Part shown: positions 52,818 to 61,020 of the stretch, in pieces
Layout of the letters: every line of letters starts with the position of its first letter
How positions within the stretch are numbered: position 1 is the stretch's first letter
From: Mumia sp050632745
GTDB lineage: Bacteria; Actinomycetota; Actinomycetes; Propionibacteriales; Nocardioidaceae
Reading direction: 5' to 3'
Length of the DNA: 64,000 bases
NCBI RefSeq assembly: GCF_050632745.1
Contig: NZ_JBODSD010000001.1
Span: 1,364,001-1,428,000 of the forward strand
Notes under the pieces: model-generated
The model's database searches: none
What the model was told of the DNA's origin: nothing
Seen by the model: the letters and a program-made list of their open reading frames with translations, nothing else
Translations under genes and position numbers: made by a program

Positions 52818-54476
52818 CTACGAGCGCGCGGGGCGGCGGCTCCGTCCTGACGCACGACCTGCGTCGACGCCCTGCCGTCCTCCCGCGCGATCCGCGGGAA
52901 GCGCAGGCAGGGCGAGCGTGGCGGCGAGCCCCCCGACGAGGATCACGGCGGCGACCCCGGTCGTGATCCTGCTGGCGGAGACGAGGGCGTCCGCGGCCAC
53001 CTGGGCAGCGGGCGCGGTCGCAGGGTCGCTCGCCAGGTCGGGGATCGCGGCGCCAGCCGTGTCGTGCACCAGCGCGACGATCGCGTCCTGCTGCGGCGAG
53101 GTGAGGTCCGCGGCGTTGAGCCCCTCAGCGGTCCTGGACTCCAGCGCCGAGATGAGGAGACCTCCGAGGACGGCGATGCCCAGCGCGGACCCGAGCTGGC
53201 GGACGGTCGTCAGCAGGCCCGAGGCCTGTCCGCTCGACCCGACCGGGATGTCGGCCAGGATCACGCTGGTCAGCTGCGCGGTCGCCAGGCCGACACCGGC
53301 GCCGTACACGAACAGCAGCACGGCGATCGTCGTCCCGCTCACCGTGGTGCTGATGAGGAGCGCCATCCCGGCGATCGCCACCACCTCGAGGAGCAGGCCG
53401 ACGCGGATCACGGTGCGCTGCCCGAGACGGGCCACCAGCGGGGGAGTCGCGCCGGAGACGAGGAAGGTGCCGACAGCGAGCCAGAGCACCAGGAACCCGG
53501 TCTCGAGCGCGGTGTAGCCGAGGGCGCCCTGCAGCAGCAGCGGCAGCGTGAAGATGAGACCGATCTCGCCGAGGGCCACGATCAGCGCGGCGATCGAGCC
53601 GTAGCGCAGCGAGCGGAAGCGCAGCAGCCCGAGATCGACCAGCGTGACGCGCCCGGCCCTCGTCCGGCGGCGCTCGACGACGACGAACGCGACCACCAGG
53701 ACGACGCCGACCCCCAGCGCCACCGGCACAGGGGAGAGTGCACCGGACTCCTGTCGCCACCAGCCGTAGTACTGGCCCTCGATCAGGCCGAAGACGATCC
53801 CGCCGAGCCCGAGCGTCGACAGCGCCAAACCGGGAAGGTCGGTGCCGCGCTGCATCGCCGTGTCGCGCGACTCGTCGAGGACCTTGGCGATGCCGAGCAG
53901 CGCGAGCAGGCCGAACGGGACGTTGATCCAGAACGCCCACCGCCAGGTGGACTCGGTGGCGAGCCAGCCACCGATCAGCGGCCCGACCGCGACCATCCCG
54001 CCGATCGTCGAGCCCCAGATCGCGAACGCGATCCCGCGGGCCCGACCCTGGAAGGTCGCGTTGAGGGTCGACAGGGTGCTGGGGACGATCATCGCGGCGC
54101 CGAGGCCCTGGAAGAACCGCGCGGCGATCAGGGTCTCCTGGTTCTGCGCCGCACCAGCGCCGAGGCTCGAGACCATGAACAGCACGAGCCCGATGGCGTA
54201 CAGCCGCCGGCGGCCGTACTGGTCGCCGAAGCGGCCGGCCGCGAGGAGGACCGACGCGAGCATCAGCAGGTAGACCGCGTTCATCCACTGCGCGCCGGCG
54301 GCGGTGAGCCCCAGGTCCTCGATGATGACGGGCACGGCGACGTTGACGATCGTCATGTCCATCACGACGAGGGAGACGCCGACCGACAGCGTCAGCATCG
54401 CCAGCCACTCGCGGCGGGTGATCCGGGTGCTCTCCGACGGGGCCGTGTCGCCGGGCTCGGACGGGGTGTCGCTCAT
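52818..54476 (-). CDS. MFS drug-efflux transporter (DHA2, 14-helix type)
   Basis: A 552-residue transporter with about 14 predicted helices. Motif A-like GRFGDQYGRRRLYAIG lies near residue 85, and the helix 5 motif appears as GSTIGGMVAVGPLIGGWLAT near 152. The N-terminus MDMTIVNVAVPVIIEDL is typical of the EmrB/QacA group. Start ATG at 54476 with GAGGAG ahead. A TACGCT box (54530-54525 on the minus strand) could be its promoter, next to two TGTTAC repeats. The cargo is unknown. Confidence 0.9.
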   Translation of the reverse strand: MSDTPSEPGDTAPSESTRITRREWLAMLTLSVGVSLVVMDMTIVNVAVPVIIEDLGLTAAGAQWMNAVYLLMLASVLLAAGRFGDQYGRRRLYAIGLVLFMVSSLGAGAAQNQETLIAARFFQGLGAAMIVPSTLSTLNATFQGRARGIAFAIWGSTIGGMVAVGPLIGGWLATESTWRWAFWINVPFGLLALLGIAKVLDESRDTAMQRGTDLPGLALSTLGLGGIVFGLIEGQYYGWWRQESGALSPVPVALGVGVVLVVAFVVVERRRTRAGRVTLVDLGLLRFRSLRYGSIAALIVALGEIGLIFTLPLLLQGALGYTALETGFLVLWLAVGTFLVSGATPPLVARLGQRTVIRVGLLLEVVAIAGMALLISTTVSGTTIAVLLFVYGAGVGLATAQLTSVILADIPVGSSGQASGLLTTVRQLGSALGIAVLGGLLISALESRTAEGLNAADLTSPQQDAIVALVHDTAGAAIPDLASDPATAPAAQVAADALVSASRITTGVAAVILVGGLAATLALPALPADRAGGRQGVDAGRASGRSRRPARS

Positions 54477-54599
54477 GCTGCTCCTCGCTCGGGCCTGGCG
54501 GTCGCGCCGCCGGGCTGTCGCGAGAGCGTAACAGCGTTCCGCCAGCGGTAACACGTCCCCGGTGCCGTGGTCAGACGGGCACCGCGGCGCGGCGCGCGC

Positions 54600-55511
54600 T
54601 CACACCCGCAGAGCAGCGATCTCCGCGACGTCGTCCGGCGTCGTCCGGCAGCACCCGCCGACCAGGACCGCGCCCGCGTCGCGCCAGCGCCGTACCCATG
54701 TCGCCCACGAGCCGCGGGCCGAGGCCCCGGTCCAGCGGCGGTGCTCGGCGTCCCAGACCTCGCCGGAGTTCGGGTAGACGACGATCGGCAGGTCGGTGAC
54801 GGCGGCGACGTCCTCGACCAGCGGAGCGATGTGCTCGAGCGCGGTGCAGTTGATGCCGATCGCGGCCACCCGGTGGTCCGCGACCCTCCGGGCGACCTCG
54901 GCGACGGGCGTGCCGTCGCTGATGTGGCGGTCGTCGCGACCGGTGAAGGTGATCCAGCCGGGCAGGTCGACGTCGTCGAGAAGCTCCGCGAGCGCCTGCG
55001 CCTCGACCGCGGAGGGGACGGTCTCGCACGCGAGCAGATCGGGCCCGGCGTCGACGAGCAGGGCGAGCCTGTCCCCGTGGAAGGCGCGCAGGGCGGTGAC
55101 GTCGAGGCCGTAGTCGCCGCGGTACTCCGACCCGTCGGCCAGCGCCGCGCCGTACGGGCCGACCGACGCAGCGACGAGCGGGCGGCGTCCGGGGTGCTCC
55201 GCGACGAAGGTGTCGCGCACGTCGCGAGCCAGCGTGACCGACGAGACGATCAGCCGCTCCGCCTCCGAGGCGGGGATGCCGAGCCTTCCGAAGCCCTCGA
55301 CGGTGGCCTGGTAGCTGGCGGTGATGATCACGTCGGCGCCGGCGTCCAGGTAGTCGCGGTGCACCCGCGCGATCAGATCCGGGTCGTCACGCAGCAGGGC
55401 GGCCGACCACAGCGCGGTCGTGATGTCGGCGCCGTGGCGCTCGAGCTCGGTGGCGAGCGCCCCGTCGACGACCACGAGGTCGTCGACGGGGAAGGGGAGC
55501 TGAGGGGTCAC
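54600..55511 (-). CDS. mmuM: homocysteine S-methyltransferase
   Basis: A 303-residue zinc enzyme that makes methionine from homocysteine with S-methylmethionine (or S-adenosylmethionine) as methyl donor. It has the N-terminal VVDGALATELERHG, the cysteine in GINCTALEHI (near residue 220), and GGCCRTTPDD near 285, the three-cysteine zinc site. The GTG start at 55511 lies 7 bases after TACGCT, so it is probably leaderless. The symbol is based on family resemblance. Confidence 0.9.
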   Translation of the reverse strand: MTPQLPFPVDDLVVVDGALATELERHGADITTALWSAALLRDDPDLIARVHRDYLDAGADVIITASYQATVEGFGRLGIPASEAERLIVSSVTLARDVRDTFVAEHPGRRPLVAASVGPYGAALADGSEYRGDYGLDVTALRAFHGDRLALLVDAGPDLLACETVPSAVEAQALAELLDDVDLPGWITFTGRDDRHISDGTPVAEVARRVADHRVAAIGINCTALEHIAPLVEDVAAVTDLPIVVYPNSGEVWDAEHRRWTGASARGSWATWVRRWRDAGAVLVGGCCRTTPDDVAEIAALRV

Positions 55512-55518
55512 GTTCCCC

Positions 55519-55524
55519 AGCGTA
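55519..55524 (-). promoter_or_regulatory. -10 box of the homocysteine methyltransferase gene (leaderless)
   Basis: TACGCT on the minus strand, 7 bases before the GTG at 55511. Confidence 0.5.
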
Positions 55525-55549
55525 GGTCGGCCTGGCGGCTCGGCTCCGC

Positions 55550-56170
55550 TCAGTCGAGCATGTCCTGCATCTCGTCGACCTCGGCACGCTGGGCGTCGGA
55601 GATCTGCTGGGCGAGATCGGCCACGTCGGCGCTCTTGCCGTCCCCGAGGACGCCCTCGGCCATCGTGATCGCGCCCTCGTGGTGCTCGATCATCATCGTG
55701 AGGAACGCCTCGTCGAACGCGTCGCCCGACAGGCCTGCGAGCGCGGTCATGTCCTCGGCCGACATCATGCCCTCCGTCCCGCCGTGGTCGGCGTGGCCGG
55801 AGTCCTCCGCCGGGACCTCCTCGCCCCACTCCTCGAGCCAGCTCGTCATGGTGGCGATCTCGGGGTCCTGGGCAGCGCTGATGCGCGCCGCGAGGTCGGT
55901 GACCTCGCTGCCGGCGCGCGACGGGGCGAGCCCGGCCATCTCCACGGCCTGACGGTGGTGCGGGATCATCTGCTGGGCGAACGTGACGTCGGCGTCGTTG
56001 TGGTCTGCCGCCTCCGTGGCGTCGTCGGACCCGTCGGACTGGGCGGAGCCGTGGCCGCCGTGCTCGCCGCTGCTCCCCGGGTCGTCGGTCCCGCAGGCGG
56101 AGACGCCGAGCCCGAAGGCGACGACGGAGATCAGGGCGGCGGCGCGGCGACGAGCGGTGTAGGTGTCCAT
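55550..56170 (-). CDS. DUF305 family lipoprotein
   Basis: A 206-residue exported protein with a lipobox-like VSAC near residue 26 and a His/Ser/Asp-rich linker. Two ferritin-like DUF305 repeats carry the motifs MIPHHRQAVEMA and MMIEHHEGAITMA. DUF305 proteins often accompany copper-handling genes. The start at 56170 is 7 bases after TATGTT; an upstream in-frame ATG would pass through the operator-like site. No other copper gene is near. Confidence 0.9.
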   Translation of the reverse strand: MDTYTARRRAAALISVVAFGLGVSACGTDDPGSSGEHGGHGSAQSDGSDDATEAADHNDADVTFAQQMIPHHRQAVEMAGLAPSRAGSEVTDLAARISAAQDPEIATMTSWLEEWGEEVPAEDSGHADHGGTEGMMSAEDMTALAGLSGDAFDEAFLTMMIEHHEGAITMAEGVLGDGKSADVADLAQQISDAQRAEVDEMQDMLD

Positions 56171-56177
56171 GCCTGGC

Positions 56178-56197
56178 AACATACCGGTAGGGGGTAT
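56178..56197 (-). promoter_or_regulatory. promoter with CsoR-like operator of the DUF305 gene
   Basis: A TATGTT -10 box (56183-56178, minus strand) overlaps ATACCGGTAGGGGGTAT (56181-56197). This site has ATACC and GGTAT ends around a G-rich centre and resembles the G/C-tract operators of the copper sensor CsoR. Copper control is inferred from this and from the DUF305 family. Confidence 0.5.
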
Positions 56198-56267
56198 GGG
56201 TATCAACCCTTGGTGCGGACGGCGCGGCCCTCACCGGTACGACGAGCGGCACGGCAGAATGGTGCCC

Positions 56268-56996
56268 GTGGCGCTCTACCGCGACGAGGCCGTCGTCCTC
56301 CGGACCCAGAAGCTGGGCGAGGCGGACCGCATCGTCACGCTCCTGACGCGCCACCACGGGCGCGTCCGGGCGGTCGCGAAGGGCGTGCGCCGTACGAGCT
56401 CACGCTTCGGGTCGCGGGTCGAGCCGTTCATGCACGTCGACCTGCAGCTCGCGGAGGGCCGCACCCTCGACGTCATCACCCAGGTCGAGACCCTGGACGC
56501 GTACGCCGGTCGCCTCGGCAACGACTACGGCGCCTACACCTGCGGCACCTCGATGCTCGAGTCCGCGGACCGGCTCGTCGGCGAGGACGGCCATCCGGCG
56601 GCCCAGCAGTACCTGCTGCTCGTCGGCGCCCTCCGCGCGCTGGCCGACCGGCGGCACCCGAGCGGACTGATCCTCGACTCGTTCCTGCTGCGCTCGCTCG
56701 CGATCGCCGGCTACGCGCCGAGCTTCGACGCGTGCGCGCGCTGCGGCGTTGCCGGGCCGCACCGGGCGTTCAACCCCGGCGCGGGCGGCATGCTCTGCAG
56801 CGACTGCCGGCTCCCAGGCTCCGCCAACCCGGCCCCGGACACGGTCGCCCTGCTCGGCTTCCTCCTCAGCGGCTCGTGGCCGCAGGCGGAGGCGTCGGGG
56901 GACCGGGCCCGGCGGGAGGCGAGCGGGCTCGTCGCCGCGTACCTGCAGTGGCACCTCGAGCGAGGCCTGCGGTCGCTGGACTACGTCGACCGCTGA
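56268..56996 (+). CDS. recO: DNA repair protein RecO
   Basis: A 242-residue recombination mediator that loads RecA with RecF and RecR. The N-terminal OB fold reads ALYRDEAVVLRTQKLGEADRIV; a zinc site is formed by CARCG and CSDCRLPG around residues 156-180. I chose the GTG at 56268, 7 bases after CAGAAT; an in-frame ATG lies three codons upstream. uppS follows 9 bases later. Confidence 0.92.
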   Translation: MALYRDEAVVLRTQKLGEADRIVTLLTRHHGRVRAVAKGVRRTSSRFGSRVEPFMHVDLQLAEGRTLDVITQVETLDAYAGRLGNDYGAYTCGTSMLESADRLVGEDGHPAAQQYLLLVGALRALADRRHPSGLILDSFLLRSLAIAGYAPSFDACARCGVAGPHRAFNPGAGGMLCSDCRLPGSANPAPDTVALLGFLLSGSWPQAEASGDRARREASGLVAAYLQWHLERGLRSLDYVDR

Positions 56997-57005
56997 CCGG
57001 ACACA

Positions 57006-57779
57006 ATGAGTCACGTGACCCACCCCGTACGCCGCCCGACTCCGCACCCTTCGGGCGCCACGCCGCCGTCGCTCCCGCCCGACCAGGTCCCGCGCCACGT
57101 CGCGATCGTGATGGACGGCAACGGCCGCTGGGCCAAGCAGCGGGGGCTGCCTCGTACGGCCGGGCACGAGGCGGGGGAGTCGTCGCTCTTCGACGTCGTC
57201 GAGGGCGGCATCGAGATCGGCGTGAAGTGGATCTCGGCCTACGCGTTCTCGACCGAGAACTGGAAGCGCTCGCCCGAGGAGGTGCGCTTCCTCATGGGCT
57301 TCAACCGCGACGTGATCCGACGCCGCCGCGACGAGATGCACGCGCTGGGTGTGCGAGTGCGCTGGGCGGGCCGGCGACCCCGCCTGTGGCGCAGCGTGAT
57401 CAAGGAGCTCGAGATCGCCGAGGAGCTCACCAAGGACAACGACGTGCTCACGCTGACGATGTGCGTCAACTACGGCGGGCGCGCCGAGATCGCCGACGCC
57501 GCGGCCGCGCTGGCCCGCGACGTCGCAGCGGGCCGGGTCAGGCCGGGCAAGGTCGACGAGGACCTGCTCGCGCGCTACCTCGACGAGCCCGACATGCCTG
57601 ACGTCGACCTCTTCTGGCGCACGTCGGGCGAGCAGCGGACGAGCAACTTCCTCCTGTGGCAGTCGGCGTACGCGGAGATGGTGTTCTCCGACATCGCGTG
57701 GCCCGACGTGGACCGGCGGGCCTTGTGGAAGGCGATCGAGGAGTACGCGCGCCGCAACCGCCGCTACGGGTCGGCATGA
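57006..57779 (+). CDS. uppS: isoprenyl transferase (undecaprenyl diphosphate synthase family)
   Basis: A 257-residue cis-prenyl transferase that makes polyprenyl diphosphate carrier lipid for cell-wall synthesis. Motifs are IVMDGNGRWAKQRGLPRTAGH (near residue 35), AFSTENWKRSPEEV, NYGGRAEIADA and the C-terminal DLFWRTSGEQRTSNFLLW and FSDIAWPDVD. Actinobacteria often have two such enzymes; the order recO-uppS is usual. The YchJ-type gene overlaps its stop by 4 bases. Confidence 0.95.
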   Translation: MSHVTHPVRRPTPHPSGATPPSLPPDQVPRHVAIVMDGNGRWAKQRGLPRTAGHEAGESSLFDVVEGGIEIGVKWISAYAFSTENWKRSPEEVRFLMGFNRDVIRRRRDEMHALGVRVRWAGRRPRLWRSVIKELEIAEELTKDNDVLTLTMCVNYGGRAEIADAAAALARDVAAGRVRPGKVDEDLLARYLDEPDMPDVDLFWRTSGEQRTSNFLLWQSAYAEMVFSDIAWPDVDRRALWKAIEEYARRNRRYGSA

Positions 57780-58150
57780 GCGCGTTCGCACGGCCGTGCC
57801 CCTGCGGGACGGGCAGGTCGTACGACGGCTGCTGCGGCCGTCTGCACCGCCAGGAGGCGCAGGCGGAGACGCCCGAGGAGCTGATGCGGTCGCGCTATGC
57901 GGCGTACGCCGTCGGCGACGTCGACCACATCTTCCGCACCTGGCACCCTCGTACGCGTCCGGACGACCTCGCGGCCGACACCGGGATCACGTGGGAGCGG
58001 CTCGAGATCGTGGACGCCAGCGGGGACGAGGTCGAGTTCCGGGCGCACTACCGCACCGCGGCCGGCCGTGGGGTGATGCACGAGCGGAGCCGCTTCGAGC
58101 GCCGCGCCGGCCGGTGGCTCTACGTCGACGGGGACCTGAGCGAGGCCTGA
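57776..58150 (+). CDS. YchJ-like (UPF0225) SEC-C motif protein
   Basis: A 124-residue protein with an N-terminal SEC-C zinc motif (CPCGTGRSYDGCCGRLH, residues 8-24) and an NTF2-like domain (about 30-120, RSRYAAYAVGDVDHIFRTWH, then EFRAHYRTA). Its function is unknown. The ATG overlaps the uppS stop by 4 bases, so it is translated from the recO-uppS message. It converges with the agmatine deiminase gene 4 bases away. Confidence 0.88.
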   Translation: MSAFARPCPCGTGRSYDGCCGRLHRQEAQAETPEELMRSRYAAYAVGDVDHIFRTWHPRTRPDDLAADTGITWERLEIVDASGDEVEFRAHYRTAAGRGVMHERSRFERRAGRWLYVDGDLSEA

Positions 58151-58154
58151 CCGG

Positions 58155-59192
58155 TCATCCGGCGGTCATTGCCGACGGCTGCTGCTGCGTGATGCAGTGG
58201 ATGCCCCCGCCGCGCGCGAAGAGCGGGCGCGCGTCCACGCCGACGACGTCGCGACCCGGGTACGCCTCGCGCAGCACCGCCGCCGCCTCGGCGTCGTGGG
58301 GGTCGTCGAACGCGCACGCGACGACGCCGCCGTTGACGACGAGGTGGTTCACGTACGACCAGTCGACCCAGCCTTCGTCGTCGCGCAGCGTGCTCGGAGC
58401 AGGGAGCGGGACCAGCTCGAGCGACTCGCCGCGGACGTCGACGGCCTCGGCCAGCGTCGTACGGATCTCGTCGGACACGGCGTGGTCCGGGTGGGAGGCG
58501 TCACGCTGGTCGTGCACGAGCACCCGGCCCGGCGACGGGAAGGTCGCCACGATGTCGACGTGACCGCGCGTGCCGTAGCGCTCGCTGTCGCGCGTCAGGC
58601 CCCGGGGCAGCCAGACCGCGTGCTCCGCGCCGATCGTCCGCGCCAGCTCGGCCTCCACGTCCGCCCTCGACCAGCCCGCGTTGCGCTGCGGGTCGCGCTG
58701 CACCGTCTCGGTCACCAGCACCGTCCCGAGCCCGTCGACGTGGAAGCCGCCGCCCTCGTTGACCATGAGGGAGCCGATCCGCGGCACCCCGGCCTCGCGC
58801 GCCACCTCGGCCGCGATCCGCGCGTCGTGGTCCCAGTGCGCCCACTCCTGCTGGCCCCACCCGTTGAAGACCCAGTCCACGGCCGCGACCGTGCCGTCCT
58901 CGCGGTGGACGAACGTGGGTCCGATGTCGCGCATCCACGCGTCGTCCAGCGGCGCCTCGACGATCTCGACCGCCACCGACAGCCAGCGCCGTGCGTCGCG
59001 CACGTCGTCGGGGTCCACGATCATCGTCACCGGGGCGAAGTCGGCCACGGCGTGCGCCACGGCGCTCCAGGTCGCCCGCGCCTCCTCGGCCTCCTCCGCG
59101 GTGTCGCCGAGCGAGTAGCCGGAGGTCGGGAACGCCATCCAGACGCGGTCCTGGGGAGCGGTCTCGGCCGGCATCCGCAGCGCGCCGCTCAC
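58155..59192 (-). CDS. aguA: agmatine deiminase
   Basis: A 345-residue enzyme of the peptidyl-arginine-deiminase fold that hydrolyses agmatine to N-carbamoylputrescine and ammonia. Visible are DDAWMRDIGPTFV (near residue 85), NEGGGFHVDGLGTVLVTE (near 148), GHVDIVATF with the catalytic histidine, and the catalytic cysteine in GGGIHCITQQQP near the end. The GTG start overlaps the stop of the amidase gene by 4 bases, so the two enzymes of this pathway are coupled. Confidence 0.93.
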   Translation of the reverse strand: MSGALRMPAETAPQDRVWMAFPTSGYSLGDTAEEAEEARATWSAVAHAVADFAPVTMIVDPDDVRDARRWLSVAVEIVEAPLDDAWMRDIGPTFVHREDGTVAAVDWVFNGWGQQEWAHWDHDARIAAEVAREAGVPRIGSLMVNEGGGFHVDGLGTVLVTETVQRDPQRNAGWSRADVEAELARTIGAEHAVWLPRGLTRDSERYGTRGHVDIVATFPSPGRVLVHDQRDASHPDHAVSDEIRTTLAEAVDVRGESLELVPLPAPSTLRDDEGWVDWSYVNHLVVNGGVVACAFDDPHDAEAAAVLREAYPGRDVVGVDARPLFARGGGIHCITQQQPSAMTAG

Positions 59193-60175
59193 CGCCCGCC
59201 GCCGAACGGGTGCTCGGCGTCGACCGGGCGCGTCAGCACGTCGTAGGTGTCCGGGCGCCGCGTGCGCAGGAACGGGAAGAGCGTCAGCCAGTCGCGCCGC
59301 TGCTCGCGCGCCACGTCGGTGACGAGCACCGCCTCCTCGTCGCGGGGCGCCTCCACGAGCACCCGGCCGTACGGGTCGGAGACGAACGAGCTCCCGTAGA
59401 AGCGCACCGTGCCCTCGTCGCCGGTGCGGTTCGGGACGACCATGAAGGTGCCCGCCGTGATCCCGTGCGCGGTCACCACGGTCCGCAGCAGCGGCTGGGT
59501 GTCGAAGTCGGGGTAGTCCGGCTCCGAGCCGATCGCGGTCGGGTAGACGACGAGCTCCGCGCCGCCGAGGGCGTACGCGCGGGCCACCTCGGGGAACCAC
59601 TCGTCCCAGCAGGTCGGCATCCCGACCCGGAGGTCGTCGAGCCCGCCGACCCGGTGGACGGGGTATGGGTCGGTGGCCGCGCCGGGTCGGAACCAGGTGT
59701 CCTCGTAGTAGCCGGTGGTGACCGGGATGTGGAGCTTGTCGGTGAGTGCGACGAGGTCCCCGGCGGGGGACACGAGGATCGCGGTGTTGAGGCCGCGGCG
59801 GTCGTCCGGCGACGAGGCGTCGCGGGCGCGGCGGTACAACGACGCGTGGACGTGGACCCCGTGGGCTGCGGCGGCGCGGGCGGCGAACGCGTACGTCGGG
59901 CCGTCCTCGAGGTCCTCCGCGAGCGCGTCCGGCTCCTCGCCGGCCCGGACGTCGGCCGGGTAACGGCTGAGCGTGAGCTCGGGCAGGAAGACGACCCGTG
60001 CGCCGGCGTCGGCGGCCTGCCCGATCGCGTCGTCGAGGGAGGTCGTGAGCTCCTCGGGGTCCTCGCGCCAGCGGTGCTGGACGACGCCGATGCGCAGCGG
60101 TACGGCGGACTCCGTGTCCTCACCGGCCGCGACGGGCGTGAGGGACGGGAGCGCAGGGGTGGTGACGAGCTTCAT
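59189..60175 (-). CDS. aguB: carbon-nitrogen hydrolase, probable N-carbamoylputrescine amidase
   Basis: A 328-residue nitrilase-superfamily amidase with the Glu-Lys-Cys triad in FLPELTLSRYP, LTDKLHIP and MPTCWDEWFPE. The CWDxWFPE form and the coupling to agmatine deiminase point to hydrolysis of N-carbamoylputrescine to putrescine, CO2 and ammonia. The first 40 residues are an extra segment before the fold begins at LRIGVVQHRW, so a later start is possible. The order amidase-deiminase is one operon. Confidence 0.9.
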   Translation of the reverse strand: MKLVTTPALPSLTPVAAGEDTESAVPLRIGVVQHRWREDPEELTTSLDDAIGQAADAGARVVFLPELTLSRYPADVRAGEEPDALAEDLEDGPTYAFAARAAAAHGVHVHASLYRRARDASSPDDRRGLNTAILVSPAGDLVALTDKLHIPVTTGYYEDTWFRPGAATDPYPVHRVGGLDDLRVGMPTCWDEWFPEVARAYALGGAELVVYPTAIGSEPDYPDFDTQPLLRTVVTAHGITAGTFMVVPNRTGDEGTVRFYGSSFVSDPYGRVLVEAPRDEEAVLVTDVAREQRRDWLTLFPFLRTRRPDTYDVLTRPVDAEHPFGGGR

Positions 60176-60227
60176 GGAGACCGGTCCTGGGGCTGTGGGC
60201 GAGAACCACACCGTATCCCGCCGCGGA

Positions 60228-60233
60228 TAGGCT
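60228..60233 (+). promoter_or_regulatory. -10 box of the FAH-gltX operon (leaderless)
   Basis: TAGGCT, 7 bases before the GTG at 60241. Confidence 0.55.
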
Positions 60234-60240
60234 GAACCCC

Positions 60241-61020
60241 GTGCGTATCGCGAGATTCACGACCGACGAGGACCCCCGGTTCGGTGTCGTCGGCGAGGCC
60301 GACGGCGTGCCGGTGATCGCCGTGATCACCGGCGACCCGCTCTACGCGGGCATCCAGCTGACGGGGGAGCGGATCCCCCTCGACGACGTCCGGCTGCTCG
60401 CCCCGGTGCTCCCGCGGAGCAAGGTGGTGGGCATCGGCCGCAACTACGCGGCCCACGCCGCCGAGCTCGGCAACGAGGTGCCCGAGGAGCCGCTCGTCTT
60501 CCTCAAGCCCAACACGAGCGTGACCGGTCCCGGCGACCCGGTCCTCTACCCGGACTTCACCGAGCTGCTGAGCTACGAGGGCGAGCTCGCCGTGGTGATC
60601 GGCCGCATCTGCAAGGACGTGCCCGCCGAGGACGCCGCCAAGGTGATCCACGGCTACACCGTCGCCAACGACGTGACGGCGCGCGACCGCCAGAAGACCG
60701 ACGGGCAGTGGAGCCGGGCCAAGGGCGCCGACGGCTTCTGCCCGCTCGGGCCGTGGATCGAGACCGACCTCGACGTGACCGACCTGCGGGTGACGACCAC
60801 GCTCAACGGCGAGGTCGTCCAGGACGGCCGGACGTCGGACATGCTCAACAAGATCCCCGAGCTCATCGCGTACGTGTCCAGCTTCATGACGCTGCTCCCG
60901 GGCGACGTCATCCTCACCGGCACCCCTGAGGGCGTCGGTCCCATGAACCCTGGTGACGAGGTCAGCATCACCGTCGAGGGCATCGGAACGCTGACCAACA
61001 AGGTGGTATCCCGTGACTGA
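60241..61020 (+). CDS. fumarylacetoacetate hydrolase family protein
   Basis: A 259-residue enzyme of the FAH superfamily, which includes acylpyruvate hydrolases and oxaloacetate decarboxylases. The fold starts with VVGIGRNYAAHAAELG (near residue 61). The metal ligands lie in LSYEGELAVVIG (near 115) and the NDVTARDRQ segment (near 142), with ILTGTPEGVGPMNPGD near 222. The GTG start is leaderless. Its stop overlaps the gltX start by 8 bases, as often seen in actinobacteria. The exact substrate is unknown. Confidence 0.9.
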   Translation: MRIARFTTDEDPRFGVVGEADGVPVIAVITGDPLYAGIQLTGERIPLDDVRLLAPVLPRSKVVGIGRNYAAHAAELGNEVPEEPLVFLKPNTSVTGPGDPVLYPDFTELLSYEGELAVVIGRICKDVPAEDAAKVIHGYTVANDVTARDRQKTDGQWSRAKGADGFCPLGPWIETDLDVTDLRVTTTLNGEVVQDGRTSDMLNKIPELIAYVSSFMTLLPGDVILTGTPEGVGPMNPGDEVSITVEGIGTLTNKVVSRD

